A DNA stretch of 64,000 bases from Methanolobus profundi (GTDB lineage: Archaea > Halobacteriota > Methanosarcinia > Methanosarcinales > Methanosarcinaceae), in assembly GCF_900114835.1 (NCBI RefSeq), contig NZ_FOUJ01000001.1, positions 992,001 to 1,056,000 of the forward strand, written 5' to 3'. The notes below the pieces were generated by a model. That model saw only the letters and a list, made by a program, of their open reading frames with translations. It ran no database searches and was not told the origin of the DNA. Numbering within the stretch: position 1 is the stretch's first letter; every line of letters begins with the position of its first letter. Made by a program: the position numbers and the translations under genes. Positions 8,379 to 16,466 of the stretch are shown here, in pieces.

Positions 8379-9824
8379 TTATCTTCTGGACTGAGGTTTG
8401 TTCCCGGAAGCCGGACTTCTACCGGTCTTGTTCCTGCCCTGCCCTTTAGGACCACTCTGGCCACCTTGTTTACTCTGACCGCCTTGTTTATTCTGTCCTT
8501 TACTTGGACCAGAAGACTGTGGGCTCTTTGCCTTTACGTTCTTCTTTTCCCTTCTGACAGGTTTCTTGCCGTCTTTAGCTTCGCCTTTCTTGCCCCTTCC
8601 CTGACCTCTTTTATGACCGGAACTTCCTCTTGGTCTGCCGCCCTGCTGTCTGGGAGCAGGTTTAGCGTCATTGCCAGTGGCATTCATGGCCTTATCGGAG
8701 TGATACTCATGCTCTGCAACCTCGATCTCCATCCTGATAAGCTTCTCGATCTCACGGAGGAAATCACGCTCATCGGCAGCACAGAAAGAGAATGCAGTAC
8801 CATCGGCACCTGCTCTTGCAGTACGTCCGATACGGTGTACATAACTTTCTGAAATGTTTGGAAGGTCATAGTTTATCACATGGGATATATCGTCGATATC
8901 GATCCCACGAGCTGCAATATCTGTTGCTACCAGTACACGTAGATGGCCTGACCTGAAGTCCTGAAGGGCCTTTGTACGGTGTGTCTGGGATTTGTTACCA
9001 TGTATCGCATCTGCAGGGATCCTGTTCTTGTTAAGCATCTGCGCTACTTTGTTGGCACGGTGCTTTGTACGGGTGAATATAAGAACACATTCAAGGTGTT
9101 TGCTTCTCAGAAGCTGGAGTATAAGCTCATTCTTGTCCTCCGAATCTACGAAAAAGACGAACTGATCGATACGTTCAACAGTTGTTGCCTGTGGAGTGAC
9201 TTCCACGGTGACAGGGTTTGTCAGCATTTTCTTAGCAAGCTTTGAGATCTCAGGGGACATGGTTGCTGAGAAGAAAAGGGACTGACGTTCTTTTGGCAAT
9301 AGTGCAACTACCTTGTACACATCATTGATAAAGCCCATGTCAAGCATCCTGTCTGCCTCATCAAGGACGAAATACTCCACGTCAGAGAGTTTTACATGAC
9401 CCTGGTCTACCAGGTCCAGTAATCTGCCAGGGGTCGCTACAAGGGAATCTACACCCTTAAAGAGTGCTCTGACCTGAGGACTCTGACCCACACCGCCAAA
9501 TACCACTGTATGCTTGAAGCGGGTGTATTTACCATAGGTTGAAAAACTGTCCCCGATCTGGGCTGCAAGCTCTCTTGTTGGTGCAAGCACGAGCACACGC
9601 GGACTTTTCGGACGTACCCTCTTCTTTGAAGCTGACATGTTGTGCAGGATAGGTAATATGAACGAAGCGGTCTTGCCTGTACCTGTTTGAGCGATACCTA
9701 TCATGTCCTTACCACTAAGAAGATGTGGTATAGAACTTTCCTGTATCGGAGTTGGATTTGTATAGCCTTCATCGGACAAAGCCCGTTGAAGCGGAAATAT
9801 TAGATTTAGATCATCGAATGACAT
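8379..9824 (-). CDS. deaD: DEAD-box RNA helicase with basic Gly/Lys/Arg-rich tail
   Basis: A 481-aa RhlE/DeaD-type helicase. The Q motif (PTPIQESSIP), motif I AQTGTGKT (45-52), PTRELA, TPGR, DEAD in VLDEADRMLDMGF, SAT, and motif VI HRIGRTARAG are all intact. After about residue 375 comes a tail of roughly 105 residues rich in Gly, Lys, Arg, Gln and Ser with repeats such as GGQSKQGGQSGPKGQG, an RNA-binding, disordered extension. Such enzymes unwind structured RNA. In the cold-adapted methanogen Methanococcoides burtonii a homologous helicase is cold-regulated and has a leader of about 110 nt. Here a TATA-like element at 9949-9957 (minus strand) would likewise give a leader of about 100 nt. Confidence 0.95.
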   Translation of the reverse strand: MSFDDLNLIFPLQRALSDEGYTNPTPIQESSIPHLLSGKDMIGIAQTGTGKTASFILPILHNMSASKKRVRPKSPRVLVLAPTRELAAQIGDSFSTYGKYTRFKHTVVFGGVGQSPQVRALFKGVDSLVATPGRLLDLVDQGHVKLSDVEYFVLDEADRMLDMGFINDVYKVVALLPKERQSLFFSATMSPEISKLAKKMLTNPVTVEVTPQATTVERIDQFVFFVDSEDKNELILQLLRSKHLECVLIFTRTKHRANKVAQMLNKNRIPADAIHGNKSQTHRTKALQDFRSGHLRVLVATDIAARGIDIDDISHVINYDLPNISESYVHRIGRTARAGADGTAFSFCAADERDFLREIEKLIRMEIEVAEHEYHSDKAMNATGNDAKPAPRQQGGRPRGSSGHKRGQGRGKKGEAKDGKKPVRREKKNVKAKSPQSSGPSKGQNKQGGQSKQGGQSGPKGQGRNKTGRSPASGNKPQSRR

Positions 9825-10539
9825 GGTTGTACCTCAGGTTACAGTGCAAAACTTCTTGGAAATCGCTTCCTGTCCAACCTTCATAATAAACAGTAACATT
9901 GTTTTTTCGGAAGAACACCGGGACTAATTCCACACAGTATAACGTCTGTAAATAAGATCATAGTTATTTTCTACAAGAACGACATCAATAGTTAACAAAC
10001 AGTATTTAACAAGAAAATACGAATATTAATTTCAATAATTTACTTGAAAATTTGTATGATGCTCCCGACGAGATCCAAAAATTCCCGCAGGCCCATAATT
10101 GAACATTAGATCAATGTATATATCGCATATATGTGTTAACGGTCGATCTGTAAAGATAAACTAGATAAGTTTTTTTAATCTCTCCATTATAATAAATTTG
10201 AGTTGCTTCCTGAACGGGTTTATGCTATTTAGCTCTATTCCATTTGGGAAATATCTATAGAACCGTAAGAAAGGACCTAAACATCATCAGAGAAACCAGG
10301 ATCGTTCACATTGACCATCTTAGGATATCTCAGAACTTCCACTTTGACCATCATTTTTCCTGAGTAGTATCAGACATTTAGAACGGATAATGAAAAACAT
10401 TGTTAATATCCCATATGATCATAACTGCCAGATCTGAATAAATGGTCAAGCTCAAAGCAATATCAGAATAGAATACCAGCTAATGATAGAAAGATCAGCT
10501 AATGGTAGAAAGATCGTTAGAAGAGCAGAGTAAAGAGAT
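9825..10539. other. Long intergenic region with helicase leader
   Basis: 715 bases with no supported gene. The left part holds the probable promoter and roughly 100-nt leader of the helicase: minus-strand TATA-like TCTTATTTA at 9949-9957, putative transcription start near 9926. The rest (about 9990-10480) is AT-rich, with short imperfect repeats (TTGACCATC at 10309 and again near 10351). I searched for C/D-box RNA signals and found no convincing pair. The right edge holds the 3' flank of the first tRNA-Glu. Confidence 0.5.
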
Positions 10540-10617
10540 TGGTGCTCCGGCCGGGATTCGAACCCGAGTCTTCGGCTCGAAAGGCCGGAATGATTGGCCG
10601 GACTACACTACCGGAGC
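10540..10617 (-). tRNA. tRNA-Glu (anticodon TTC), copy 1, CCA encoded
   Basis: The minus strand folds as a tRNA: acceptor GCTCCGG (10611-10617) pairs with CCGGAGC, anticodon loop CTTTCGA with anticodon TTC, T-loop TTCGAAT, discriminator A and encoded CCA (10540-10542). All stems pair, except that position 27 (C) opposes 43 (A) at the base of the anticodon stem, the same in both copies. A TATA element (GGTTTATAAAT on the minus strand, 10661-10671) lies about 45 bases upstream. The gene lies within a tandem duplication with 10816-10893. Confidence 0.97.
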
Positions 10618-10815
10618 ACGTTGATTTCGCTTTAGTGAGCACTCCAACATAGCATATATCATTTATAAACCTTTTGAGTGTATGTCCAAGAGCATTGCAA
10701 ATTGATCATATAGTTCCAACTAGCTGGTCGGAATATAGAACCATGGTTACAAGAGCTTACGAATAAAGAACCAGTTAATGATAGAAAAATTGTTAGAAAA
10801 GCAGAGTAAAAAGAT

Positions 10816-10893
10816 TGGTGCTCCGGCCGGGATTCGAACCCGAGTCTTCGGCTCGAAAGGCCGGAATGATTGGCCGGACTACACTACCGGAGC
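10816..10893 (-). tRNA. tRNA-Glu (anticodon TTC), copy 2, CCA encoded
   Basis: Identical in sequence to the copy at 10540-10617, including the C27/A43 mismatch and encoded CCA. It has its own TATA element (10939-10949) at nearly the same distance. Flanks are also duplicated: the upstream 60 bases match except for small changes near the junction, and the downstream AGCAGAGTAAA(A/G)AGAT is shared. It is therefore a tandem duplicate with a complete promoter, transcribed separately. Confidence 0.97.
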
Positions 10894-10959
10894 ACGTTGA
10901 TTTCGCTTTAGTGAAGCGACTCCAACATAGCATATATCATTTATAAACCTTTCGCTTGA

Positions 10960-11310
10960 TCAGCAAAATTCCCCTGCTTTTTCATCATCACTGATGTTTG
11001 CAACCCATGCAGTGATCTTTTCACAGCTCTCAGGCTGGCATGCATCTCTGCAACCAGCACATGGTGAGAACATCTCGCCGGACATCAGGAGATCGAAGCA
11101 TGGCTTCTCTTCTTCCTTGACCTTGAGAAGATAGGTCCTTGCTCCATTGGAGACAGCTTGCTCCCGGGTGATGAGGTCATCATCCAGAAGCTTCGACACA
11201 ACTCGTGAGCACTTACGGCTATCGATCTCAAGGACCTTCCAGAGCTCGTTCTGGAAAACCCCTTCTTTGCTGTCTCGAATGATCTTCAATGCAGTCTCTT
11301 CAATACTCAT
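10960..11310 (-). CDS. Winged-helix protein with C-terminal cysteine cluster
   Basis: The open frame extends upstream, but the ATG at 11310 (MSIEETALKIIRDSKEG) is the sensible start: the longer form would overlap the LSm gene with unrelated sequence. The 116-aa product has a winged helix-turn-helix (about 3-65: FQNELWKVLEIDSRKCSRVVSKLLDDDLITRE), like the MarR or TFIIIC B-block type. A C-terminal cysteine group follows (CFDLL, CAGCRDACQPESC) that could hold zinc or an Fe-S cluster. It follows the LSm gene by 19 bases, so they are probably one transcript. A role in RNA-linked or metal/redox-sensitive regulation is speculation. Confidence 0.82.
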   Translation of the reverse strand: MSIEETALKIIRDSKEGVFQNELWKVLEIDSRKCSRVVSKLLDDDLITREQAVSNGARTYLLKVKEEEKPCFDLLMSGEMFSPCAGCRDACQPESCEKITAWVANISDDEKAGEFC

Positions 11311-11329
11311 GTTAGTTTCCACTAAGTGT

Positions 11330-11554
11330 TTATTCTTCCATTGGAACAACAAGAATGATGTTGTTTCCACGCAACACCACAGAACCAAGGGAACGCAGGC
11401 GCTCACCGTCAGCCATCTCAACGGTGTCCACCATATGCAGATTCATATAATCATCTGCACTTTTCAAAGTTCCTTCGAGCAGGTGAAGGTCACCTTTCAT
11501 CTCAACCTGGACCTTAGATCCAATTAACTTCTGGACTTTCTTACTAGGGAACAA
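11330..11554 (-). CDS. lsm: Archaeal LSm/Sm-like RNA-binding protein
   Basis: A 74-aa protein of standard archaeal Sm length. Sm1 is seen as VQVEMKGDLHLLEGTLKSADDYMNLHM and Sm2 as VVLRGNNIILV, with the RNA-contacting ASP-type loop (DDYMN) and RGNN. Such proteins form heptameric rings that bind U-rich RNA and tRNA 3' ends. The next gene on the strand is the winged-helix/cysteine protein, 19 bases on. The start MFPSKKVQKLIG fits the family N-terminus. Confidence 0.95.
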   Translation of the reverse strand: MFPSKKVQKLIGSKVQVEMKGDLHLLEGTLKSADDYMNLHMVDTVEMADGERLRSLGSVVLRGNNIILVVPMEE

Positions 11555-11704
11555 AATTAATCCTCTCTTTTATTTAAAAGAATAATTTAAACATAACATC
11601 TGTCATGGTAATTGTCTGAATAACATTCATTTTCAGGCTAATAAAAATAGCCAATATCATATTTATTCTTGGCGACTTACCTGAAAACGAAATATCTTCA
11701 AAGT

Positions 11705-12106
11705 TTACATATAGCCTTGCAGATCAGTGCTGTCCTGTACAGGCTCTGCCTTCTTCTTAACAGCTCCTGCCTGTGGTTTAGTGATCTGACCGAATGCATT
11801 CTCATAGTTCTGTATATGCTGGTTCAGCCATCGTACGAGTTCCACCGCAGCCAGAGGAGAAAGTATGACCTCTGTCTCAAGTCTTCTCTGAATGACCTGT
11901 TCACCGCCGGACTTACCCATTGCCATAGGCATATCGTTGTAGAACCCTATCCTGAAATCATAGGGACTGTGACCTCCTACCGCTCCAATGGAATATACCT
12001 GTTTGAAGTCATCCGGCTTATACAGCTCTATTTTCACGCTCTTTTTCTTCTTTATCTCTTCCGGTTTATCGGTCATTATCTTACCTTCTGGTAGTTCTGT
12101 GTCCAT
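11705..12106 (-). CDS. DUF3467 family protein
   Basis: A 133-aa soluble protein. The central part shows the DUF3467 pattern: VYSIGAVGGHSPYDFRIGFYND, then QRRLETEVILSPLAAVELVRWLNQHIQNYENAFG. The family is small, found in bacteria and archaea, and has no proven function. The ends are low-complexity, with lysine-rich EEIKKKKSVK near the start and an Ala/Lys-rich tail. An internal ATG (residue 11, MTDKPEE) could be the real start. It is flanked by same-strand genes at 150 and 110 bases, so it may be its own transcript. Confidence 0.85.
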   Translation of the reverse strand: MDTELPEGKIMTDKPEEIKKKKSVKIELYKPDDFKQVYSIGAVGGHSPYDFRIGFYNDMPMAMGKSGGEQVIQRRLETEVILSPLAAVELVRWLNQHIQNYENAFGQITKPQAGAVKKKAEPVQDSTDLQGYM

Positions 12107-12215
12107 ACCACCATATCCTCAATGGGTTCTATCTGCATACATAACTATTATAATTTTTGATAGCCGGGTACGATAACACAGCATTACACCCGGGATCAAA
12201 GCGCAGGAGATAGCC

Positions 12216-14714
12216 TTAACCTTCCACAAGTTTTCTAAGATCACGGGCTTTGTATGCGATCTCCCTCTTTGAATAGGCAGAAGCTATCAGTTCCACCGCC
12301 TCAAGATTACGCACCACATTATCAAGATAACCCAGAACATCCCCCGGATAGGCAGTGATACCATAAAGGTGCTCAAGTTTCCTCACAATACCTTCCGGAT
12401 CGTACCCTTCTGCCCTGATGGATATTATCTTCTCAGAGAACTTGCGTTCCGCACAGCCACAATAAGGAGAATCACGACAGCTACACGTCAGGAAATCTCC
12501 GGCGAAATCAAGCAACTGGTCACGCAGGGTCACATCCAGTTTATCCATATTCTCCCCCTCAAATAGAATATCCAGTGAAGCACCCTGAAATACCCTTGAA
12601 GGAAGATTCACATTAAGAGCTGCAGAGACACGTGCAGCATATTTGTAGTAAACAGCATCGAAGAACTCAAGGTTCGATACAGTGACAATAGGTTCCTGGT
12701 CAATAAGAACTGAATCACGTATGAGGAAAGCCCTTGAAACAGACAGGAAATGTCCTGAAGCTATCTTTCCGAACCTTGTAAGGGCGATCAGGTCACCCTT
12801 CTTGTGCAGGAACTTATTCCTCGCAAGCTTATCAAGCAACATATCAACATTATAATCGGCCAGCATATAGGAATGGATCATCTTCAGATCGTTCCGGGAA
12901 GAGGTAACAGCAGCCGAAGCAAGGATCTCTTCCATCTTCTCATCATCCCCATAATCGACCTTTGTGTGCTGCATCTCCCCCTTTAGCAACTTCAGGGCAA
13001 CAGCATCCTCTGTATCTCCTTTGTCCCCGGAGTATTTCTTATTGGGAACAGCAAGCACCACTACCTCACCACGGTCGTGGTAATCAGGCCTTCCCGCACG
13101 TCCCAGCATCTGAAGGAAATCCTGCATTGTAAGCCACTCAATACCCATCGCCAGGGACTCGAATATTACCTGTGAAGCCGGAAAATCAACACCTGCCGCA
13201 AGTGCTGCTGTTGTAACCACAACAGGTAGCTTACCCTTGACGAATGCGACCTCCACCTTTTTCCTTTCCTGACTTGTAAGACCTGCATGATATGCAGAAG
13301 CTGAGATCGGGAGAGCCTCAGATATACGATGACAATTACGTCTTGAATTAGTGAATATAATGGTCTGCCCTTTATGACCCTTCGATGAGGTCGTCGAGAA
13401 TTCCTCTCTCACAAGACGTGCCATTATCTTTGTCTTGGAATGTTCAGGGCATAGAATGAGATGTCTCTCAATAGGTACCGGACGATACTCATATTCGATC
13501 AGTTTTGCGTTAAGCTGTTTGGCACGTAACTGGGGTTTTGCCACAGTAGCTGAAAGGTAGATGAACTGAGCACCGGCTGCAACGTACTTAAGTCGTGCAA
13601 TGACACCATCCAGGCGGTGACCCCTTTCAGAGTCCTCTATAGTATGGACCTCATCGATAACAACCGTCCCTATCTGACCAAGAAGATCAGCATTACCGGT
13701 CCTTAATATCTGATCAAGACCTTCATATGTTCCAACTATTATGTCAGAATCCAGGGTCCTCTTCATAGAGGCACCTTTCTTTGTCTTGATACGCTCGCTA
13801 CCTACACGTATAGATGTCTTGATACCCAGTGAGGAATATCTTTTCGTGAACTGGTCATATTTCTGATTGGCAAGTGCCACAAGAGGGACCAGATAGATCA
13901 GTCTTCCCTTTTTCCGAAGAATATTCTCGATACCTGCAAGCTCGGCTATCAGTGTCTTTCCGGTAGCTGTTACAGATGTGACAAGCTGGTTCTGGCCCTT
14001 GAGAAGACCATTCTCTACGGACAGTGACTGGACCGGCAGAAGAGTCTCTGACTTGGCAAGGAGGATCTTCTTAAAACCCTTATGTAAAGGCAGGTCCTTT
14101 ATCAGCCCTTTCGGGACGGAAGTGTTTGCAGCGATCGAATCGAACCTTGTAAGATCAGGGTCGATATCATCAGGACTTATCATGGCCATGGTCCTGTCAA
14201 GGTCCTTGGTCTTGAGCATTATATCCTCGAATCGCTCACATATTTCATCACTGTAATTTACATGGGAACTTTTCAGGGTGTTAAAAAGCTCTTCACGTCC
14301 ACAATCCTCACAGACCTTTTCCCTGTGATATCTTATGGAGCGCCTGTTCAGGAAATTGAATCTGTTCTTCAAAAGGCAGAACCTGCATGCATTGACAACA
14401 TCAGCACTCATCTGGAAACCCTGGAGCATTTCCACAAAACTGGCTGTCTGTCCTTCATCGCCACCCCTTGCTATCATTATACGATCTGTCTTCCTCAAAA
14501 GTTCAACGAATTCCGAAGGTGGTTTGAACTCACCTTTTCCATTATCCTTTACCTTGAACTTATGAGGACGAGGTCCTGCATCTGTATCTCTCAGGATGAG
14601 CTCACCGACAAAAAGAGGTTTTTTCTTTTTATCCCGTATCGGCAGGATTATTATCTTTGACCTTTCGGCGCTTGCAAGTATCCAGAGAGTCATTGCTGAC
14701 CTTTGATGACTCAT
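12216..14714 (-). CDS. DEVH-box superfamily 2 helicase with N-terminal zinc-finger domain
   Basis: An 832-aa protein. N-terminal region 1-230 (DUF5814-like) contains two CxxC pairs, CRFC (about 110) and CEDC (about 135), a likely zinc ribbon. The helicase core follows: Q-like motif, Walker A SVTATGKTLIAE, DEVH in VVIDEVHTIED, YLSAT, TNSRRNCHRI, GVDFPASQVIFE, and the QMLGRAGR motif VI. This is the Hel308/Ski2-like layout. A second cysteine group sits near the C-terminus (CSCRDSPYCGC). Hel308-type enzymes unwind stalled replication forks, but this archaeal subfamily is not well characterised. MTLWILASAERSK at 14693 is an alternative start. It is divergent from the KaiC-like gene, with about 90 AT-rich bases between them. 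Confidence 0.9.
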   Translation of the reverse strand: MSHQRSAMTLWILASAERSKIIILPIRDKKKKPLFVGELILRDTDAGPRPHKFKVKDNGKGEFKPPSEFVELLRKTDRIMIARGGDEGQTASFVEMLQGFQMSADVVNACRFCLLKNRFNFLNRRSIRYHREKVCEDCGREELFNTLKSSHVNYSDEICERFEDIMLKTKDLDRTMAMISPDDIDPDLTRFDSIAANTSVPKGLIKDLPLHKGFKKILLAKSETLLPVQSLSVENGLLKGQNQLVTSVTATGKTLIAELAGIENILRKKGRLIYLVPLVALANQKYDQFTKRYSSLGIKTSIRVGSERIKTKKGASMKRTLDSDIIVGTYEGLDQILRTGNADLLGQIGTVVIDEVHTIEDSERGHRLDGVIARLKYVAAGAQFIYLSATVAKPQLRAKQLNAKLIEYEYRPVPIERHLILCPEHSKTKIMARLVREEFSTTSSKGHKGQTIIFTNSRRNCHRISEALPISASAYHAGLTSQERKKVEVAFVKGKLPVVVTTAALAAGVDFPASQVIFESLAMGIEWLTMQDFLQMLGRAGRPDYHDRGEVVVLAVPNKKYSGDKGDTEDAVALKLLKGEMQHTKVDYGDDEKMEEILASAAVTSSRNDLKMIHSYMLADYNVDMLLDKLARNKFLHKKGDLIALTRFGKIASGHFLSVSRAFLIRDSVLIDQEPIVTVSNLEFFDAVYYKYAARVSAALNVNLPSRVFQGASLDILFEGENMDKLDVTLRDQLLDFAGDFLTCSCRDSPYCGCAERKFSEKIISIRAEGYDPEGIVRKLEHLYGITAYPGDVLGYLDNVVRNLEAVELIASAYSKREIAYKARDLRKLVEG

Positions 14715-14800
14715 AGGCTATAAATACTATTGTATATATGAAAAAGAAGATTTTTATAATATTAATCATAATATAATCAATTATTATTGAGGATAAAAAA
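14715..14800. promoter_or_regulatory. Shared divergent promoter region
   Basis: An 86-base, very AT-rich gap between the DEVH helicase (minus) and the KaiC-like gene (plus). It has TATA-like elements in both directions (minus CATATATAC near 14735; plus ATAATATTAATCATAATATAATC at 14756-14778). TTGAGG at 14788-14793 is a likely ribosome-binding site for the plus gene. Confidence 0.55.
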
Positions 14801-15634
14801 ATGTTCGATCCTAAAAACATAATGGAAACAGAAACCATTAGCCAGGAGGCTGAATCTGGAGATATGGGAGAGCCATCTTTGTATGACAGTCTTAAAAAGC
14901 AGGATCAGAGCCTTGTTATCGAAGAAGGTGTACGTCTTAGTACCACAGGGATCAATGTTCTCGACAGAACACTTGGAGGTGGATTACCTGCCGGTTCACT
15001 TACCTTTTTCTCAGCTGACCCAAGATCGATGTCAGAGGTATTCCTTTATCAGTTCACACAATCCAGGAAGACATACTATTTCACGACCTCCCGAAGACCC
15101 AGATACGTCCTGAATGATGTCATCAACCTTGGTTTCGACCCGTCAAATATCATTTTCGTAGATATATACAGCGAATATTACTGCACTTCATGTGGCGATA
15201 TGTCAGATAATGTCGGTAACGAGTTCATAGACTCTAAGATCATAGAGTTCACAGAGTACAATCTGCGCAATATAGCAAATGACTCCAGTGGAGAGGAAGT
15301 GAACATAATCTTTGATTCGTTCTCGTTCTTCATAGACCTTACTATTAACAAAAGTCTGGTAAAGCAACTGATCAACGTGCTCTACGAGACAACAAAAGAA
15401 CTTGGATGCCTTACATATCTCTATGCAACGAACACTAACAAGAATAGCGACATAGAGAATTTCACATACAGCTTATGTGACGTTATCTTTGAGTCAATGC
15501 TTGACAAAGGAGCTGACAAGGTGATCAGCAAACTGGCGATCCCAAAGATAAGGGGAATGATACCAAGTACGGAGATCATCAAGTTCAAGATAGGCGATGG
15601 TGTACAGATAGATACTTCCAGAGATATTGCATGA
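14801..15634 (+). CDS. KaiC/RAD55-like protein with degenerate P-loop
   Basis: A 277-aa protein with the KaiC/RadA layout: STTGINVLDRTLGGGLPAGSLTFF (about 46-70), then the Walker A position, a Walker B-like VNIIFDSFSFF, and C-terminal beta strands with IPKIRGMIPSTEIIKFKI. Where RecA-type ATPases have GxxGxGKT this protein reads SADPRSMSE, so the lysine and glycines are missing and ATP hydrolysis is unlikely. A CTSC pair (about residue 127) could bind metal. Such inactive RAD55-like proteins are common in euryarchaea, often beside signalling genes. Here it is divergent from a helicase, which leaves a DNA-related or a signalling role open. Confidence 0.82.
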   Translation: MFDPKNIMETETISQEAESGDMGEPSLYDSLKKQDQSLVIEEGVRLSTTGINVLDRTLGGGLPAGSLTFFSADPRSMSEVFLYQFTQSRKTYYFTTSRRPRYVLNDVINLGFDPSNIIFVDIYSEYYCTSCGDMSDNVGNEFIDSKIIEFTEYNLRNIANDSSGEEVNIIFDSFSFFIDLTINKSLVKQLINVLYETTKELGCLTYLYATNTNKNSDIENFTYSLCDVIFESMLDKGADKVISKLAIPKIRGMIPSTEIIKFKIGDGVQIDTSRDIA

Positions 15635-15647
15635 TATTCATGCAAAT

Positions 15648-15667
15648 CAATATTTTTTCACTTTTTT
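15648..15667 (+). terminator. T-rich terminator between convergent genes
   Basis: Two T-runs (ATTTTTTCACTTTTTTAAAG) directly after the KaiC-like gene stop and overlapping the end of the MTAP gene on the other strand. Archaeal-type terminator for the plus strand. Confidence 0.45.
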
Positions 15668-16460
15668 AAAGTTCTGAATCCAATGTTGCATACATACAGC
15701 TGCAGGAACAACTTTCAGGTAATGCCTGGATAACATCAAGCAGTACGACCTGTAATTTCTCATTGATAGCTGCAAGGGTATCCAATACTTCACTTACGGT
15801 CATTTTGCCATCACTAAGTCCACATGCATCATTGGTCACTGTACAGATAGATGCATAGCACATGTTCAGTTCCTTTGCCAGCACTACCTCAGGAAGACCG
15901 GTCATACCCACAACATCACCGAACTGTCTCATCATACGGATCTCAGCCCTGGTCTCGAACCTTGGTCCCTCGGTGCATACATAGACACCTTCTGAAAAAC
16001 CGATATTCCTGTTCACAAGTGAACCTTTCATAAGGTTGCGGATATCAGGACAATATGGTTCACTGACATCAACATGGACCGTCCTTTCATTGAAGAACGT
16101 CGAGGGTCTGGTCCTGGTGAGATCTATGAAATCATCAGGTAAAAAGAAACTTCCTACAGGGTGGTTCTTCATTGTCCCTACAGAGTTAGTAGAGATGACA
16201 TTCCTCACACCTAATTCATGTATAGCGTAAATGTTAGCCCGATAGTTGATCATATGCGGAGGTACATGTCTGTCACCATTCGCATGCCGGGAGAGGAACA
16301 CAACTCTCTTACCACCGATATCGGAAACATTTACCGGAACCTTACCATATGGCGTACTTACCGTAAGTTCTTCACATGAACTTGCAGAGGAAAATGCGAC
16401 ACCGCCAATAACAGCAGCATCAAGATGATATTCCTGATATTCCTTATCATTTTTCTGCAT
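15666..16460 (-). CDS. mtnP: S-methyl-5'-thioadenosine/thioinosine phosphorylase
   Basis: A 264-aa member of the MTA/PNP family. The phosphate-binding region is FLSRHANGDRHVPPHMINYRANIYA, followed by TEGPRFETRAEIR and the purine/ribose site VVGMTGLPEVVLAKELNMCYASICTVTND. The product of the reaction is methylthioribose 1-phosphate plus a base. In methanogens the annotated enzyme may prefer methylthioinosine formed by an MTA deaminase. The MTGLPE motif in place of the classical MTxxPE, plus Asn-Asp (TND) as the purine-contacting pair, leaves substrate choice open. The 15-residue N-terminal extension before the usual start is unusual. It follows the DUF373 gene by 6 bases. Confidence 0.9.
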   Translation of the reverse strand: MQKNDKEYQEYHLDAAVIGGVAFSSASSCEELTVSTPYGKVPVNVSDIGGKRVVFLSRHANGDRHVPPHMINYRANIYAIHELGVRNVISTNSVGTMKNHPVGSFFLPDDFIDLTRTRPSTFFNERTVHVDVSEPYCPDIRNLMKGSLVNRNIGFSEGVYVCTEGPRFETRAEIRMMRQFGDVVGMTGLPEVVLAKELNMCYASICTVTNDACGLSDGKMTVSEVLDTLAAINEKLQVVLLDVIQALPESCSCSCMYATLDSEL

Positions 16461-16466
16461 TATTCT

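Larger units (their letters stand above)
10500..10955. repeat. Tandem duplication carrying two tRNA-Glu genes
   Basis: Two units of roughly 180 bases (about 10500-10680 and 10775-10955) share promoter, tRNA and 3' flank. The 95 or so bases between them (about 10681-10775) are not obviously repeated. Within the units the tRNAs are identical while the flanks differ at several positions, which fits an older duplication with the gene part kept uniform. Confidence 0.8.

Noticed and set aside
10250-10420. Possible C/D-box small RNA (TGATGATG on the minus strand near 10290)
   Set aside because: No CTGA box at a suitable distance and no paired C'/D' elements, so the single match is not enough.
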